64,000 bases of DNA from Frischella japonica. Lineage in GTDB: Bacteria > Pseudomonadota > Gammaproteobacteria > Enterobacterales > Orbaceae. The translations under genes and the position numbers were made by a program. Below the pieces are notes generated by a model. The model saw only the letters and a program-made list of their open reading frames with translations, was not told where the DNA came from and ran no database searches. Every line of letters starts with the position of its first letter. Positions within the stretch are counted from its first letter, which is position 1. Below are positions 38,997-48,550 of the stretch, in pieces. Location: NCBI RefSeq assembly GCF_014489845.1, contig NZ_JABURY010000006.1, positions 434,001 to 498,000 on the forward strand, given 5' to 3'.

Positions 38997-40238
38997 TTAT
39001 TCTAAAGTTTTACCTTTGGTTTCAGGAATTAAGAAACCAAATGCACATGCCGATATTAAATAAGCAATGGATAGTAAAGCTAATGCATAACTGATTGAGT
39101 ATTGAGCCGCAAGATATCCAATTAAGACTTGAGCTATGCCGGCGACCCCTCGACCAACATTAAAGATTATATTTTCGGCACTGGAACGGGCATCAGTTGG
39201 GTAGTGTTCGGCTAGTAATGCACCATAACCACCCATCATACCATTAACAAAAAATCCTATAACAGAACCGAATATAATTAAAATAGTCATATCAGTTTGT
39301 TGGAAATAAAACCAAATTGAAATAGCTGAAATTATTAAAAATCCGATATAAGATGGACGACGACCTAATTTATCGCACAACCAACCAAAGACAATAATCC
39401 CCAATACCATACCGGTGGTAGTAGATATTGTCCAAAAAGTTGTATTTTTAAATGGCAATTCTAACTCATTAGCAATCATGGTTGGCATCCACACCATTAA
39501 ACCATAGAAGCCAAAGTTTTGCACAGCACAAGCAATGGTTAATCCTATTGTTGTCAAAGACGTTCGAGGCGTTATAAATAACTTATTTAAAGCAATCTTG
39601 TTTTTTTTATCTTCTTTAAGATTTTGCCAAATTTCGGGTTCTTTTAACCCTTTGCGTGTCCAGGCAACAAATAAAGCGGGTATGACACCTACCGCAAATG
39701 CCCAGCGCCAACCGTAACTTTCACCAATATTTGTTGCTGTAAGCGTTGCTAAAACTATGCCAACCTGAAAACCTAATGCGACGATAGCGGTTGCTCGTGA
39801 ACGTTTATGTTTGGGCCAGCTTTCGGAGACTAACGTCATACCAATACCAAATTCACCACCTAACCCTAAACCACTTAAAAAACGGAATATAGCAAATGTT
39901 TCATAGTTTGGGGAAATGGCACATAACCCAGTAAATAGTGAAAAAATAATAATTGTCCATGAGAAGACTTTGACTCGACCAAATTTATCAGCCATTATGC
40001 CAAAAATAATACCACCAATGACAGCACCTAATAAAGTAATGGAGTTAAGCGTTGCTGCTTCAGTTTTTGTCAAATCGAAATATTTCATAAGCATCGGTAA
40101 GCAAAAACCAAGTAACATCATATCCATACCATCTAAGGCATAGCCGACTGTTGAAGCAAATAGTGTTTTCTTTTGATAAGGTGTTGCTTGATGTTTTTGC
40201 TCAACGGATGATGTTCTCGCATTGAATTCTTTTTCCAT
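38997..40238 (-). CDS. MFS transporter (sugar/organic-acid type)
   Basis: A 413-aa twelve-helix major-facilitator protein. Motif A reads GIMADKFGRVKVF, with its second-half copy GWLCDKLGRRPSY, and FLSGLGLGGEFGIGMTLVSE is like the aromatic-acid/sialic-acid symporters. I start at the ATG at 40238, which has GAGG 5 nt upstream; an in-frame start at 40280 would add 14 residues. The substrate is not known. It is divergent from sotB. Confidence 0.88.
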   Translation of the reverse strand: MEKEFNARTSSVEQKHQATPYQKKTLFASTVGYALDGMDMMLLGFCLPMLMKYFDLTKTEAATLNSITLLGAVIGGIIFGIMADKFGRVKVFSWTIIIFSLFTGLCAISPNYETFAIFRFLSGLGLGGEFGIGMTLVSESWPKHKRSRATAIVALGFQVGIVLATLTATNIGESYGWRWAFAVGVIPALFVAWTRKGLKEPEIWQNLKEDKKNKIALNKLFITPRTSLTTIGLTIACAVQNFGFYGLMVWMPTMIANELELPFKNTTFWTISTTTGMVLGIIVFGWLCDKLGRRPSYIGFLIISAISIWFYFQQTDMTILIIFGSVIGFFVNGMMGGYGALLAEHYPTDARSSAENIIFNVGRGVAGIAQVLIGYLAAQYSISYALALLSIAYLISACAFGFLIPETKGKTLE

Positions 40239-40568
40239 TATAACCTCAGGCATTAAAACGTAATAATAATTGTTGCTCAATATTATCTATTAAAGTTTTA
40301 TCATTTTAGCACCTTTAATGACAAAGAAAAATTAACATCATGAAATTCAAACTAAAAATAATAATTAATGTTTTATAAACCTCAGCATTTTCATGAAGCA
40401 GCGATGACTTCTAGAATTAAACTTTCAAAAATCAATAATTTTAGATAAAAGTAAATTATTTTTAAAATTCATGGTACTTAAGTATGACAGAAGGATAAAT
40501 GAATGATTGGAAATCAAAAGTAAATTGATTATAATCGCCACTAACTTAATATTTTATTATTTCCTATC

Positions 40569-41762
40569 ATGCATTTATATCCCATTATTCATCGATCAAA
40601 AGCTTGGTCTGCCATTTTATGTTTAGCTTTTGCGGCATTTATTTTTAATACTACGGAATTTGTACCAGTTGGGTTATTACCAAACATTGCTGAAAGTTTT
40701 GGTATGACTATTTCTAATACTGGATTATTAATAACCATATATGCATGGGCGGTATCGTTGTTATCGCTACCATTAACCATTCTAACAGCTAAATTTGAAC
40801 GCCGCCAATTGCTTATTTTTTTATTTATTCTCTTTATCTTAAGTCATATTTTAGCTGGTTTTGCATGGGATTTTTATAGCTTGTTAGCAGGGCGAATTGG
40901 AATTGCTTGTGCACATGCTGTTTTTTGGGCGATAACCACACCATTAGCGGTAAGATTGGCACCAAATGGTAAAAAAGCCCAAGCAATGGGGTTTATCGTT
41001 GCAGGTACTTCAATGGCAACGGTTTTAGGTGTACCGCTTGGCACTATGGTCGGTCAGTTAGTAGGGTGGCGCATGACTTTTTTGTGCATTGGTATTGTTG
41101 CTTTTGCCGTAATGATAGGTCTGGTTTATTTGTTACCGCGTTTACCAAGTAACAATCTAAAATCATTGAATAGCTTACCTTCTTTGCTTGCCAGACCAGC
41201 ATTAATCCATATTTATATTCTAACTGCCGTTGTTATAACGGGGCATTTTACGGTTTACACTTACATCACGCCTTTTATGCATAAAGTTGGTGGTTTTGAT
41301 GATAAATTTGTGGTTTTTTTACTCTTATGTATTGGATTTTGTGGTATTTTGGGTAGTATTATTTTCGCGAAATATTCTGAAAAATACCCAGTAACGATTT
41401 TCTTTGTTACTTTATTCATGTTGATGACGAGTTTGATCTTATTTTCGCTAGTATCCCTTTATAGTTATAGTGCCATTATTATTTGTCTAATCTGGGGGAC
41501 TGCTATTACTATATTTGGTATGTTAATGCAAAGTAAGGTAATTGAAGCTGCACCTGATGCAACGGATATCGCTACAGCCATTTATTCAGGAATTTATAAT
41601 ATTGGTATTGGTGGTGGTGCGTTAGTTGGCGGACTGGTTATTCATTATCTATCCATTAATGAGATTGGCTATTTTGCTGGAAATTTTGTCTTTATCGCTT
41701 TGTTTTTTTTCACAACATTTTCTAGAAAAATTTGGATAAGCGGACAAAAAAATGCCCAATAG
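40569..41762 (+). CDS. sotB: Sugar efflux transporter SotB-like (MFS)
   Basis: A 397-aa twelve-helix MFS exporter. NTTEFVPVGLLPNIAESFGMTISNTGLLITIYAW at the start and PLGTMVGQLVGWRMTF are shared with E. coli SotB (YdeA), which exports arabinose and similar sugars. MFS members of this DHA1 group also carry drugs, so the substrate is uncertain. It is divergent from the MFS gene at 38997-40238 with about 330 nt between. Confidence 0.88.
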   Translation: MHLYPIIHRSKAWSAILCLAFAAFIFNTTEFVPVGLLPNIAESFGMTISNTGLLITIYAWAVSLLSLPLTILTAKFERRQLLIFLFILFILSHILAGFAWDFYSLLAGRIGIACAHAVFWAITTPLAVRLAPNGKKAQAMGFIVAGTSMATVLGVPLGTMVGQLVGWRMTFLCIGIVAFAVMIGLVYLLPRLPSNNLKSLNSLPSLLARPALIHIYILTAVVITGHFTVYTYITPFMHKVGGFDDKFVVFLLLCIGFCGILGSIIFAKYSEKYPVTIFFVTLFMLMTSLILFSLVSLYSYSAIIICLIWGTAITIFGMLMQSKVIEAAPDATDIATAIYSGIYNIGIGGGALVGGLVIHYLSINEIGYFAGNFVFIALFFFTTFSRKIWISGQKNAQ

Positions 41763-42101
41763 TGATATTGGGCAAACATAAGGAATAGGAAAACAATGAA
41801 ATTTTCATTGAGGCTGTATTATGCACTATTTTTATTGTTTTGTATGTAAGTTTAAAGAAAAGATCCGATAAAAAACGCAGATTTAATAATCAAAACTGTA
41901 AAGAAATCGTTAATTAAGGGGTTGTGGTTATTTTTATGGTTAAATAGTCAACCTTGAAGCATAAATCAAATCATTATTTTATAATTAAAAAACATGACAA
42001 CAGACTAATGAAAATATTGTCATTATATAGTAACAGCGATGTTATTGATTTATGTTAATATTTTATATGTCAAAATTATTTTAACAATATTTAGTTAAAT
42101 T
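41763..42101. other. Intergenic DNA between sotB and an AbrB-type gene
   Basis: About 340 nt. The first 12 nt form part of a hairpin (41753-41774) whose T-run would lie on the minus strand, so it is not a clear sotB terminator. No gene is visible. Confidence 0.4.
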
Positions 42102-43151
42102 ATGAAATTACCATTTAATAAATTATTACAGTGGGTTATGGTTATCATAATAAGTATTCTTATTACTATGCCATTGTATTTGAACCAGCTACCAGCAGCC
42201 TTTTTATTAGGACCTATGCTTGCGGGGATTATATTTGGTTTAAATAATGCAACTATTGTAGTATCGAAGTCGCTATTTAATCTATCGCAAGGTGTTCTTG
42301 GATGCCTAACGGCGGAAGCAATAACGGCAAATTTATTGGTGAATCTCGTGTCTTATTGGCAATTAGCAATAATCATCACATTTTCTACGATATTCATTAG
42401 TATTATTCTCGGGATGTTAGTCTGCCGTTTTTCTTCGTTACCTGGTTCTACAGCCATTTGGGGTATAATGCCAGGTGGTGCTTCAGCTATGGTAGGTATT
42501 TGCGGTGATTACGGTGCCGATCCAAGGTTAGTAGCCTTAGTGCAGTATTTACGTGTTATCTTTGTTGTATTGATGTTAGCTTTAATTGCGCATTATTTTA
42601 GCAATGAATCAATTGTAACATCACAACCTGTTGAACTGTTTCCTATCCCAAGTATCAATCTTATTTACACAATTTTAATTGCTATTGCTGGTGTTTGCAT
42701 TACCAACTTGATTAAGTTTCCTTCAGGTCGTATTTTACTGCCCATGATTTTTGGCGCGATTTTACAAATTCATGGTGTGATTCAATTAGAAACACCCCAA
42801 TGGTTATTAATGATATGCTCAGGAACAATTGGCTTATCTGTGGGCTTACGGTTTAATTTAACTACTATAAAATTAGCACTAAAAACGCTACCTATAATTT
42901 TATTAACAATTTTTATCATGTTAATCTTTTGCTATGGTCAAGCATATTTATTGCATTATGTCATGGATATAGATTATTTAACCTGTTTTTTAGCGACTAG
43001 CCCAGGTGGTTTAGATACATCAGTGATAATTGCTCTCGATACGCATTCGGATTTAGCAGTGATTTTGCCATTACAAATTTTACGTTTTTTTAGTGTATTA
43101 GTATTGGGACCGAGTTTAGCACGTTTTTTATCAACCAAATTACCTTTATAA
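42102..43151 (+). CDS. AbrB family membrane protein
   Basis: A 349-aa protein of about ten helices, made of two similar halves. The pairs LPAAFLLGPMLAGIIFG and LPGSTAIWGIMPGGASAMV in the first half, and FLATSPGGLDTSVIIALD in the second, mark the AbrB (PF05145, wrongly named ammonia monooxygenase) family, as E. coli AbrB (348 aa). Its transport role is unknown. The gene precedes the iron operon but has 217 nt between and its own reading. Confidence 0.88.
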   Translation: MKLPFNKLLQWVMVIIISILITMPLYLNQLPAAFLLGPMLAGIIFGLNNATIVVSKSLFNLSQGVLGCLTAEAITANLLVNLVSYWQLAIIITFSTIFISIILGMLVCRFSSLPGSTAIWGIMPGGASAMVGICGDYGADPRLVALVQYLRVIFVVLMLALIAHYFSNESIVTSQPVELFPIPSINLIYTILIAIAGVCITNLIKFPSGRILLPMIFGAILQIHGVIQLETPQWLLMICSGTIGLSVGLRFNLTTIKLALKTLPIILLTIFIMLIFCYGQAYLLHYVMDIDYLTCFLATSPGGLDTSVIIALDTHSDLAVILPLQILRFFSVLVLGPSLARFLSTKLPL

Positions 43152-43280
43152 TTTACTTTAATATCTCTCACCAGTCACTGATAAATAAGAAAAAATTGGT
43201 TATTAAATCTTTTTAAAAGTGTTATTAACGCTGTTCAAACATAATTATTTCATTTCCAATGACATTTTAATGCTATTTAA

Positions 43281-43300
43281 ATGATAATAGTTGTTATTCA
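43281..43300 (+). promoter_or_regulatory. Possible Fur site upstream of the iron operon
   Basis: ATGATAATAGTTGTTATTCA resembles the Fur consensus (GATAAT repeats in inverted order) in 5' ATGATAAT and the opposite TTAT. It lies about 70 nt before the first gene. It is a by-eye match only. Confidence 0.4.
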
Positions 43301-43368
43301 GTATTGATAATTAATTCCAATCGCCATAATATAGGCGACAAATAATTAAAAAGAAAATTAGGTGTTAC

Positions 43369-44010
43369 ATGTTTAGGCTAATCCAAAAACTGTTCACAAT
43401 TCTATTTATTTCATTAACATCTATTACAGTCGCTAAAGCTGATATTCAATTACCTACCCCACAAATGGAAAATGGTATCGGTATTTTCACTGCGCTAAAA
43501 AAACGCGCATCAACACCAGGTGGTGCATTTGGTATCGGCAATATATCTGATCAAGAATTATCAACAGTGTTATGGGCAGCAAGTGGTTTAAATCGTGGAG
43601 AGAAGGGATGGACCATACCAATTGCTTCTGGTCAACCACCTTATGTTAAGATTTATGTTGCAGGACAAAATGGTGTCTACCTTTATCACTGGCGAGGGCA
43701 TTATCTTCAACAAATTAGTCAAGAAGATATCCGAAGCGATATTGCGCAACAAAGTTTTGTTAGACGTGCGGCTTATTCATTAATTTTTATTAGTGATAGT
43801 TTGGCATTAAATCAGTTTAACGATGATGAGAAAGCGCATGATTTTAGTCAAATTGCGGTTGGCGCAATGAGTCAAAATATCTATTTAACTGCTGCAGCAT
43901 TAAAACTAAATGTTCGTTATATCCATTCGATAAAAAAAGAGAGTATTAGCGAAGAACTCAATTTGGTTGAGAAAGATAAACCTATTGGCATTATGTTATT
44001 AGGCAAATAG
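43369..44010 (+). CDS. Periplasmic nitroreductase-like (SagB/ThcOx-type) protein at the head of an iron operon
   Basis: The 213-aa protein starts with a signal peptide (cleavage near AKA, residue 24), so it acts outside the cytoplasm. IFTALKKRAST, QELSTVLWAASGLNR and WTIPIASGQPPYVKIYV match the flavin-binding nitroreductase fold of SagB type. FTR1 starts 11 nt after its stop. A flavin reductase in the periplasm next to an iron permease could reduce ferric iron or ligands, but that is inference. The Campylobacter p19 operon lacks this gene and has thioredoxin-like genes at its end. Confidence 0.78.
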   Translation: MFRLIQKLFTILFISLTSITVAKADIQLPTPQMENGIGIFTALKKRASTPGGAFGIGNISDQELSTVLWAASGLNRGEKGWTIPIASGQPPYVKIYVAGQNGVYLYHWRGHYLQQISQEDIRSDIAQQSFVRRAAYSLIFISDSLALNQFNDDEKAHDFSQIAVGAMSQNIYLTAAALKLNVRYIHSIKKESISEELNLVEKDKPIGIMLLGK

Positions 44011-44021
44011 AGGGCAAATTA

Positions 44022-45215
44022 GTGAAACGGTTTTTAACAATCTGTATTTTATTATTGTCATGTGGTTTGGGGGTTCAATCATCCGCAGATGCTGCAACTA
44101 AAAAAAATTATGAAAGCTGGAATGCATTAGTTGATGAGATGGATATTATCTTAAATCAATCCTATGATGCCTATTTTATGAAAAATATTGATGGCGCTAA
44201 GGAATTGGTTAACAAAGCTTATTTCGGATTTTATGAGAAACATGGTATTGAGCGAGCAGTAATGTCTTATATTTCAGGGCAGCGTGGAACGGATACCGAA
44301 TATCAATTTGCCAAAATTAAACGTCTTATGACGGATAATGCGCCTAATAAAGTGGTTCGAACTGAAATAGACGTTATTCTTAAAATGCTTCATGAAGATG
44401 CAAATGAGCTGGATGGCAAAGAGGATAGTGGCTGGCGTACATTCCTGGCGGCTTTAGTTATCATATTACGTGAAGGTACTGAAGCTATTCTTGTGATCGC
44501 TGCGATTACCGCTTATTTGGTTCGCTCTGGTAACCACTCTTTAGTCAGAGTAGTTTATTTAAGTTCATTAGCCGCAGTAGTTGCTAGTATCATTGCTGCC
44601 ATTGCTATCCAGTATATTTTCAACATAAGTGGTGCTAATCAGGAGATGATCGAAGGGATTGCGATGTTACTTGCTACCGTAGTACTGTTCTTTGTCAGCA
44701 ATTGGATGTTATCTAAAGCGGAGTCACAAGCATGGAAAAGTTATGTTGAAGATAAAGCCAAAGTAGCGGTGGCTACAGGAAGTAGCTTTGCTTTAGGTAG
44801 TGCTGCATTTTTATCGGTATTTCGTGAAGGTGCTGAAACAATTTTATTTTATCAGGCAATGATTGTGGATGCTAAAGAGCATACCTTCATGGTATTTTTA
44901 GGATTAGGCATTGGTTGCTTAATATTGGCAGCTATTTTTATGGTCATTCGATTCCGATTAATGAAATTACCGTTAAAATTATTTTTTATTGGCACCAGTG
45001 TATTAATGTATATTTTGGCAATTGTGTTTGCTGGCGGTGGTGTTAAAGAATTACAAGAGGCAGATATCATTAAAGTTACCTCTGTCAATTTTGTCAAGTC
45101 GATTGATATTTTGGGTATCTATCCAACTGTTGAAACATTGATTCCGCAAGTTGTTATGGTCTTATTTGTTGTTATTTCGATCATTTATTTCCGTTGTCGC
45201 AAGGTAAATCAATAA
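44022..45215 (+). CDS. FTR1 family iron permease
   Basis: An inner-membrane permease related to yeast Ftr1 and E. coli FetM/EfeU. The 397-aa protein has a signal peptide, a periplasmic helical domain (about residues 30-135) and seven helices. Both iron-binding REGxE motifs are present: LREGTEAILV (about 150) and FREGAETILF (about 267). The start is GTG, after an AGAGGG site. The following P19 gene fits FetM-FetP. Ferrous or ferric iron is the probable cargo. Confidence 0.94.
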   Translation: MKRFLTICILLLSCGLGVQSSADAATKKNYESWNALVDEMDIILNQSYDAYFMKNIDGAKELVNKAYFGFYEKHGIERAVMSYISGQRGTDTEYQFAKIKRLMTDNAPNKVVRTEIDVILKMLHEDANELDGKEDSGWRTFLAALVIILREGTEAILVIAAITAYLVRSGNHSLVRVVYLSSLAAVVASIIAAIAIQYIFNISGANQEMIEGIAMLLATVVLFFVSNWMLSKAESQAWKSYVEDKAKVAVATGSSFALGSAAFLSVFREGAETILFYQAMIVDAKEHTFMVFLGLGIGCLILAAIFMVIRFRLMKLPLKLFFIGTSVLMYILAIVFAGGGVKELQEADIIKVTSVNFVKSIDILGIYPTVETLIPQVVMVLFVVISIIYFRCRKVNQ

Positions 45216-45281
45216 TGCGATAGATTACATAATTAAATTTAATTGCAATTCATTGCTTAAATTACAAAAGGAGTAAAATCA

Positions 45282-45848
45282 ATGAAAAAATTAGCTTTAG
45301 CCGTGGGTATCACATCTATTTTAGCTTTATCCCCTTTGGCTGCCAACGCTGCCGCTCCAACACCTGATGAGGTGGCTGGGTTTGAAGAATTTCCTATTGG
45401 TGATGAAGTAACAGTTGGGCCATTACATATTGCTGCTGTTTATTTTCAACCAGTGGATATGGAACCTGCCGGTATGGGGGGTTTAGCCGCTTCTAAATCA
45501 GATATGCACCTTGAAGCTGATATTTCGGCAGCTGATGGAAATGAATTGGGTTATGGTGCAGGTGATTTTGTACCTTATTTAACTGTCAAATACAAAATCC
45601 AAAAGTCCGGTAGTAATAATATTATTGAAGGTAATTTCATGCCCATGAATGCATCCGACGGTCCACACTATGGTAATAATGTAAAATTAGACGGGGCAGG
45701 TAAATATAAAATTACTTTTATTATCGAAAATCCTGAAAAACAAGGTTATTTGCTACATGTTGATAAAGAAACGGGTGTGGAGGGTCGTTTCTGGAAAAAA
45801 CCTATCGAAGTATCATGGGATTTTGACTTCATCCCACGCGTTTGGTAG
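45282..45848 (+). CDS. P19/FetP family periplasmic metal-binding protein
   Basis: A 188-aa periplasmic protein with a signal peptide ending ANA (about residue 23) and a strong AGGAG site. It belongs to the Tp34/P19 family (PF10634): EEFPIGDEVTVGPLHIAAVYFQPVDMEPA at the start, SDMHLEAD with Met and His ligands, DGPHYGNNV and LLHVDKETGVEGRFW. P19 and FetP bind copper and iron and supply iron to FTR1/FetM. It is 66 nt after FTR1. Confidence 0.95.
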   Translation: MKKLALAVGITSILALSPLAANAAAPTPDEVAGFEEFPIGDEVTVGPLHIAAVYFQPVDMEPAGMGGLAASKSDMHLEADISAADGNELGYGAGDFVPYLTVKYKIQKSGSNNIIEGNFMPMNASDGPHYGNNVKLDGAGKYKITFIIENPEKQGYLLHVDKETGVEGRFWKKPIEVSWDFDFIPRVW

Positions 45849-45982
45849 TTCTTTTTAATCTAAACAAGTAATAATTTACAAAACATCAAAGGTTAATAGT
45901 GAATACACTATTAACCTATTTAATTCAACTGAATTTATTAATTGTTCACTTATAATTACAATTAAGTCTAACGGACTAAGCT

Positions 45983-47245
45983 ATGTTGCAATACCTAATT
46001 AATGTAACCGATAATACTTTTATTTCTGCTGTAATAGTTGCGTTACTCATTTCAACTCTGCGTATTGTGAGCACTCAACCGAAAAAAATCATTTGGTCAA
46101 GTTTGTTGTTAGGTTGCTTAGTTGCATTGGTATATGCAATTTTAAAACGTAATACCGGCACAGTGATCAGAGAGTATTATGACTTAGTTTTACTCTGTTC
46201 ATGGGGTATTTTCATCATTCCTACAGTATTTTGCATCTGGATTTGCTATATTAAACAAAAGCGAGCCAATATGAACGCGTGGTGGCAATTATCTGTTAAT
46301 TGTGGTATTACGTTACTCTTAGCGCTTGTTTTTGCATTATTTATGCCCAACCTATTGCTCTATCCATTTGCATTTGATGTCGGGATGGATTCTATTTTTA
46401 ATACCGATTATCTATTTAAATGGCTAGGATATACAGCAGCTATCATCTTAATGTTATTAATAACACTGTTTATCTGTCGTATTACATATAAATTAGCAAA
46501 TAAATTGGTATTAATCATAATCAGTATTGCTTTGGCTATTTTTACCATTCAGAATTTTATTACTATTGCGCAAATTATGATTGTACGCCGCATTATTGCT
46601 TATCAACAATGGTTAATGGATCTTATTATTTTTGTATTAAGCCATGGTAATTTTTTTATTTTCGTCTTTATTTGTATCAGTTTATTATTAACTTTGATGC
46701 TTTATATAAAGAGTAAAACTACACCATTGAATGGACAAAATCCTGCCCAAATTCGAAAAATAAAAGCAAATATTCGCCAAGATCGGCGCAAAGTTTTGAT
46801 GATTATGGCAGCAACGGCGATTACAGCTTTTACAGTAACTCGTTTACGCTACTTATATGAAAAAGGAGTTGAAATTTCTCCTGCTGAGCCTATAGGGTTA
46901 AATAGCAATGGTTTACTTGTTATTCCGTTAACAAAAGTCAATGATAGTAAGTTGCACCGTTTTGGATATACAACGCAGGACGGCACTATTGTCCGTTTTA
47001 TTATTATTAAGAAAAGTGAAAATGCTTATGGTGTTGGTTTAGATGCTTGTGATATTTGTGGGGCAAGCGGATATTATCAACGTGGTGATCAAGTGGTTTG
47101 TAGCTTATGTGATGTGGTAATGAACATAGCAACTATTGGTTTCCCTGGTGGTTGTAATCCTGTGCCACTAAAGTTCCAAGTAAACGACGGTAATATAGTT
47201 ATAAAACCAAAATATCTGGAAGCCGAAAAAAATCGGTTTAAATAG
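45983..47245 (+). CDS. DUF2318 membrane protein of the P19-type iron system
   Basis: A 420-aa protein with about eight or nine helices and a C-terminal soluble domain. The domain has CDICGASGYYQRGDQVVCSLCDVVMN and GGCNP, several cysteines set as in DUF2318. The same type of gene (cj1660) follows p19 in Campylobacter jejuni. The cysteines may bind a metal or pass electrons; no direct evidence is visible. It sits 13 nt before the first permease gene. Confidence 0.88.
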   Translation: MLQYLINVTDNTFISAVIVALLISTLRIVSTQPKKIIWSSLLLGCLVALVYAILKRNTGTVIREYYDLVLLCSWGIFIIPTVFCIWICYIKQKRANMNAWWQLSVNCGITLLLALVFALFMPNLLLYPFAFDVGMDSIFNTDYLFKWLGYTAAIILMLLITLFICRITYKLANKLVLIIISIALAIFTIQNFITIAQIMIVRRIIAYQQWLMDLIIFVLSHGNFFIFVFICISLLLTLMLYIKSKTTPLNGQNPAQIRKIKANIRQDRRKVLMIMAATAITAFTVTRLRYLYEKGVEISPAEPIGLNSNGLLVIPLTKVNDSKLHRFGYTTQDGTIVRFIIIKKSENAYGVGLDACDICGASGYYQRGDQVVCSLCDVVMNIATIGFPGGCNPVPLKFQVNDGNIVIKPKYLEAEKNRFK

Positions 47246-47257
47246 GTCTGGATTATT

Positions 47258-48544
47258 ATGTTTGGCAAAATGTTATTAAGGGTTTTGACCCGACAAAAGA
47301 AAAAATCATTGTTGATTGTTCTGACAGTAGCATTAGGAGTATCGCTAGCAACGTCAATGCTTAATGTGATGTTTGATGTTGGTGATAAAGTTAATCAAGA
47401 GTTGAAAGCTTATGGTGCAAATTTAAATATTGTTCCTAAAGGCGCTTCTTTTGTTAGCGATATGTATCAAATTGATGATAACAATCAAGCTACACCATCA
47501 CAATTCATTCAAGAAGATGAGCTTGTTAAAATCAAAATGATATTTTGGGCTTATAACATTGTTGATTTCGCTCCTTATTTGAGTGTTACGGCCAATATTG
47601 ATGATAAACCAGTCAAAATTGTTGGTACATGGTTTGATAAACATTTAATCATTCCTACTGGTGATGAAATCGATACCGGCATGTTAGCTATGAAATCATG
47701 GTGGCAAATTGATGGTTCTAAAATGGTAGATGATAATTTGCATGGGGCGATGATGGGGGAAACTCTCGCCAAAAAATTAAATCTGAAAATCGGTGATGAA
47801 TTTACAATTGTTGCGCCAAAAACGCAGCAAATAATCACTTTAACCGTCAATAATATTTTCCATAGTGGCGGTATTGAAGACAGTGAAATCTATGTATCAT
47901 TACCCATAGCTCAAAAACTAGCAGATAAAGTGGGGTTAGTTGAACGTATTGAAGTAAGTGCCCTCACAACGCCAGAAAATGAACTTGCCCGCCGCGCCGC
48001 ACAAGATCCAAATAGTTTATCGCGTAATGAATGGGATGTTTGGTATTGTACAGCTTATATCAGTTCAATTGCTTATCAATTAGAAGAAGTCATGCCTAGT
48101 GTTCGAGTAAAAGCGATTATGCAAGTTGCCGAGTCAGAAGGTGCGATCTTACAAAAGACGCAATTATTAATGATTCTATTAACCATACTCTCTCTAGTCT
48201 GTTCAGCTTTAGCAATATCTAATTTAGTTACCGCAAATGTGATAGAACGTAGTGCAGAAATTGGATTATTGAAGGCTTTGGGTGCCAGTAATTCTGCAGT
48301 TGCGATGTTAATTATTTGTGAGATTTTGATAATTGGTTTCATTGGTGGCGTTATTGGTTATTTTATAGGTGTTGGTTTTGCGCAAATCATTGGCTATACA
48401 GTATTTGGTTCCACGATAGAACCGAAAATATTGATTATTCCACTAGTAGGCTTGATGGTTCTATTTATTACATTGTTGGGCAGTGTTCCAGCTTTGAGGA
48501 TGATGATTTTTTTAAAACCTATTGATGTTTTACACGGTCGATAA
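47258..48544 (+). CDS. ABC transporter permease, FtsX/MacB type (first)
   Basis: A 428-aa permease with one N-terminal helix (LLIVLTVALGVSLATSMLNV), a periplasmic MacB_PCD-like domain and three C-terminal helices. The conserved ERSAEIGLLKALGAS (about residue 328) meets the ATPase. In C. jejuni the equivalent is cj1661. These MacB-type modules use ATP to move periplasmic parts rather than to import a substrate. Confidence 0.92.
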   Translation: MFGKMLLRVLTRQKKKSLLIVLTVALGVSLATSMLNVMFDVGDKVNQELKAYGANLNIVPKGASFVSDMYQIDDNNQATPSQFIQEDELVKIKMIFWAYNIVDFAPYLSVTANIDDKPVKIVGTWFDKHLIIPTGDEIDTGMLAMKSWWQIDGSKMVDDNLHGAMMGETLAKKLNLKIGDEFTIVAPKTQQIITLTVNNIFHSGGIEDSEIYVSLPIAQKLADKVGLVERIEVSALTTPENELARRAAQDPNSLSRNEWDVWYCTAYISSIAYQLEEVMPSVRVKAIMQVAESEGAILQKTQLLMILLTILSLVCSALAISNLVTANVIERSAEIGLLKALGASNSAVAMLIICEILIIGFIGGVIGYFIGVGFAQIIGYTVFGSTIEPKILIIPLVGLMVLFITLLGSVPALRMMIFLKPIDVLHGR

Positions 48545-48550
48545 AGGTAT

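Noticed and set aside
41753-41774. Hairpin at the end of sotB
   Set aside because: It overlaps the stop codon and the T-run is again on the minus strand; no minus-strand gene ends there.
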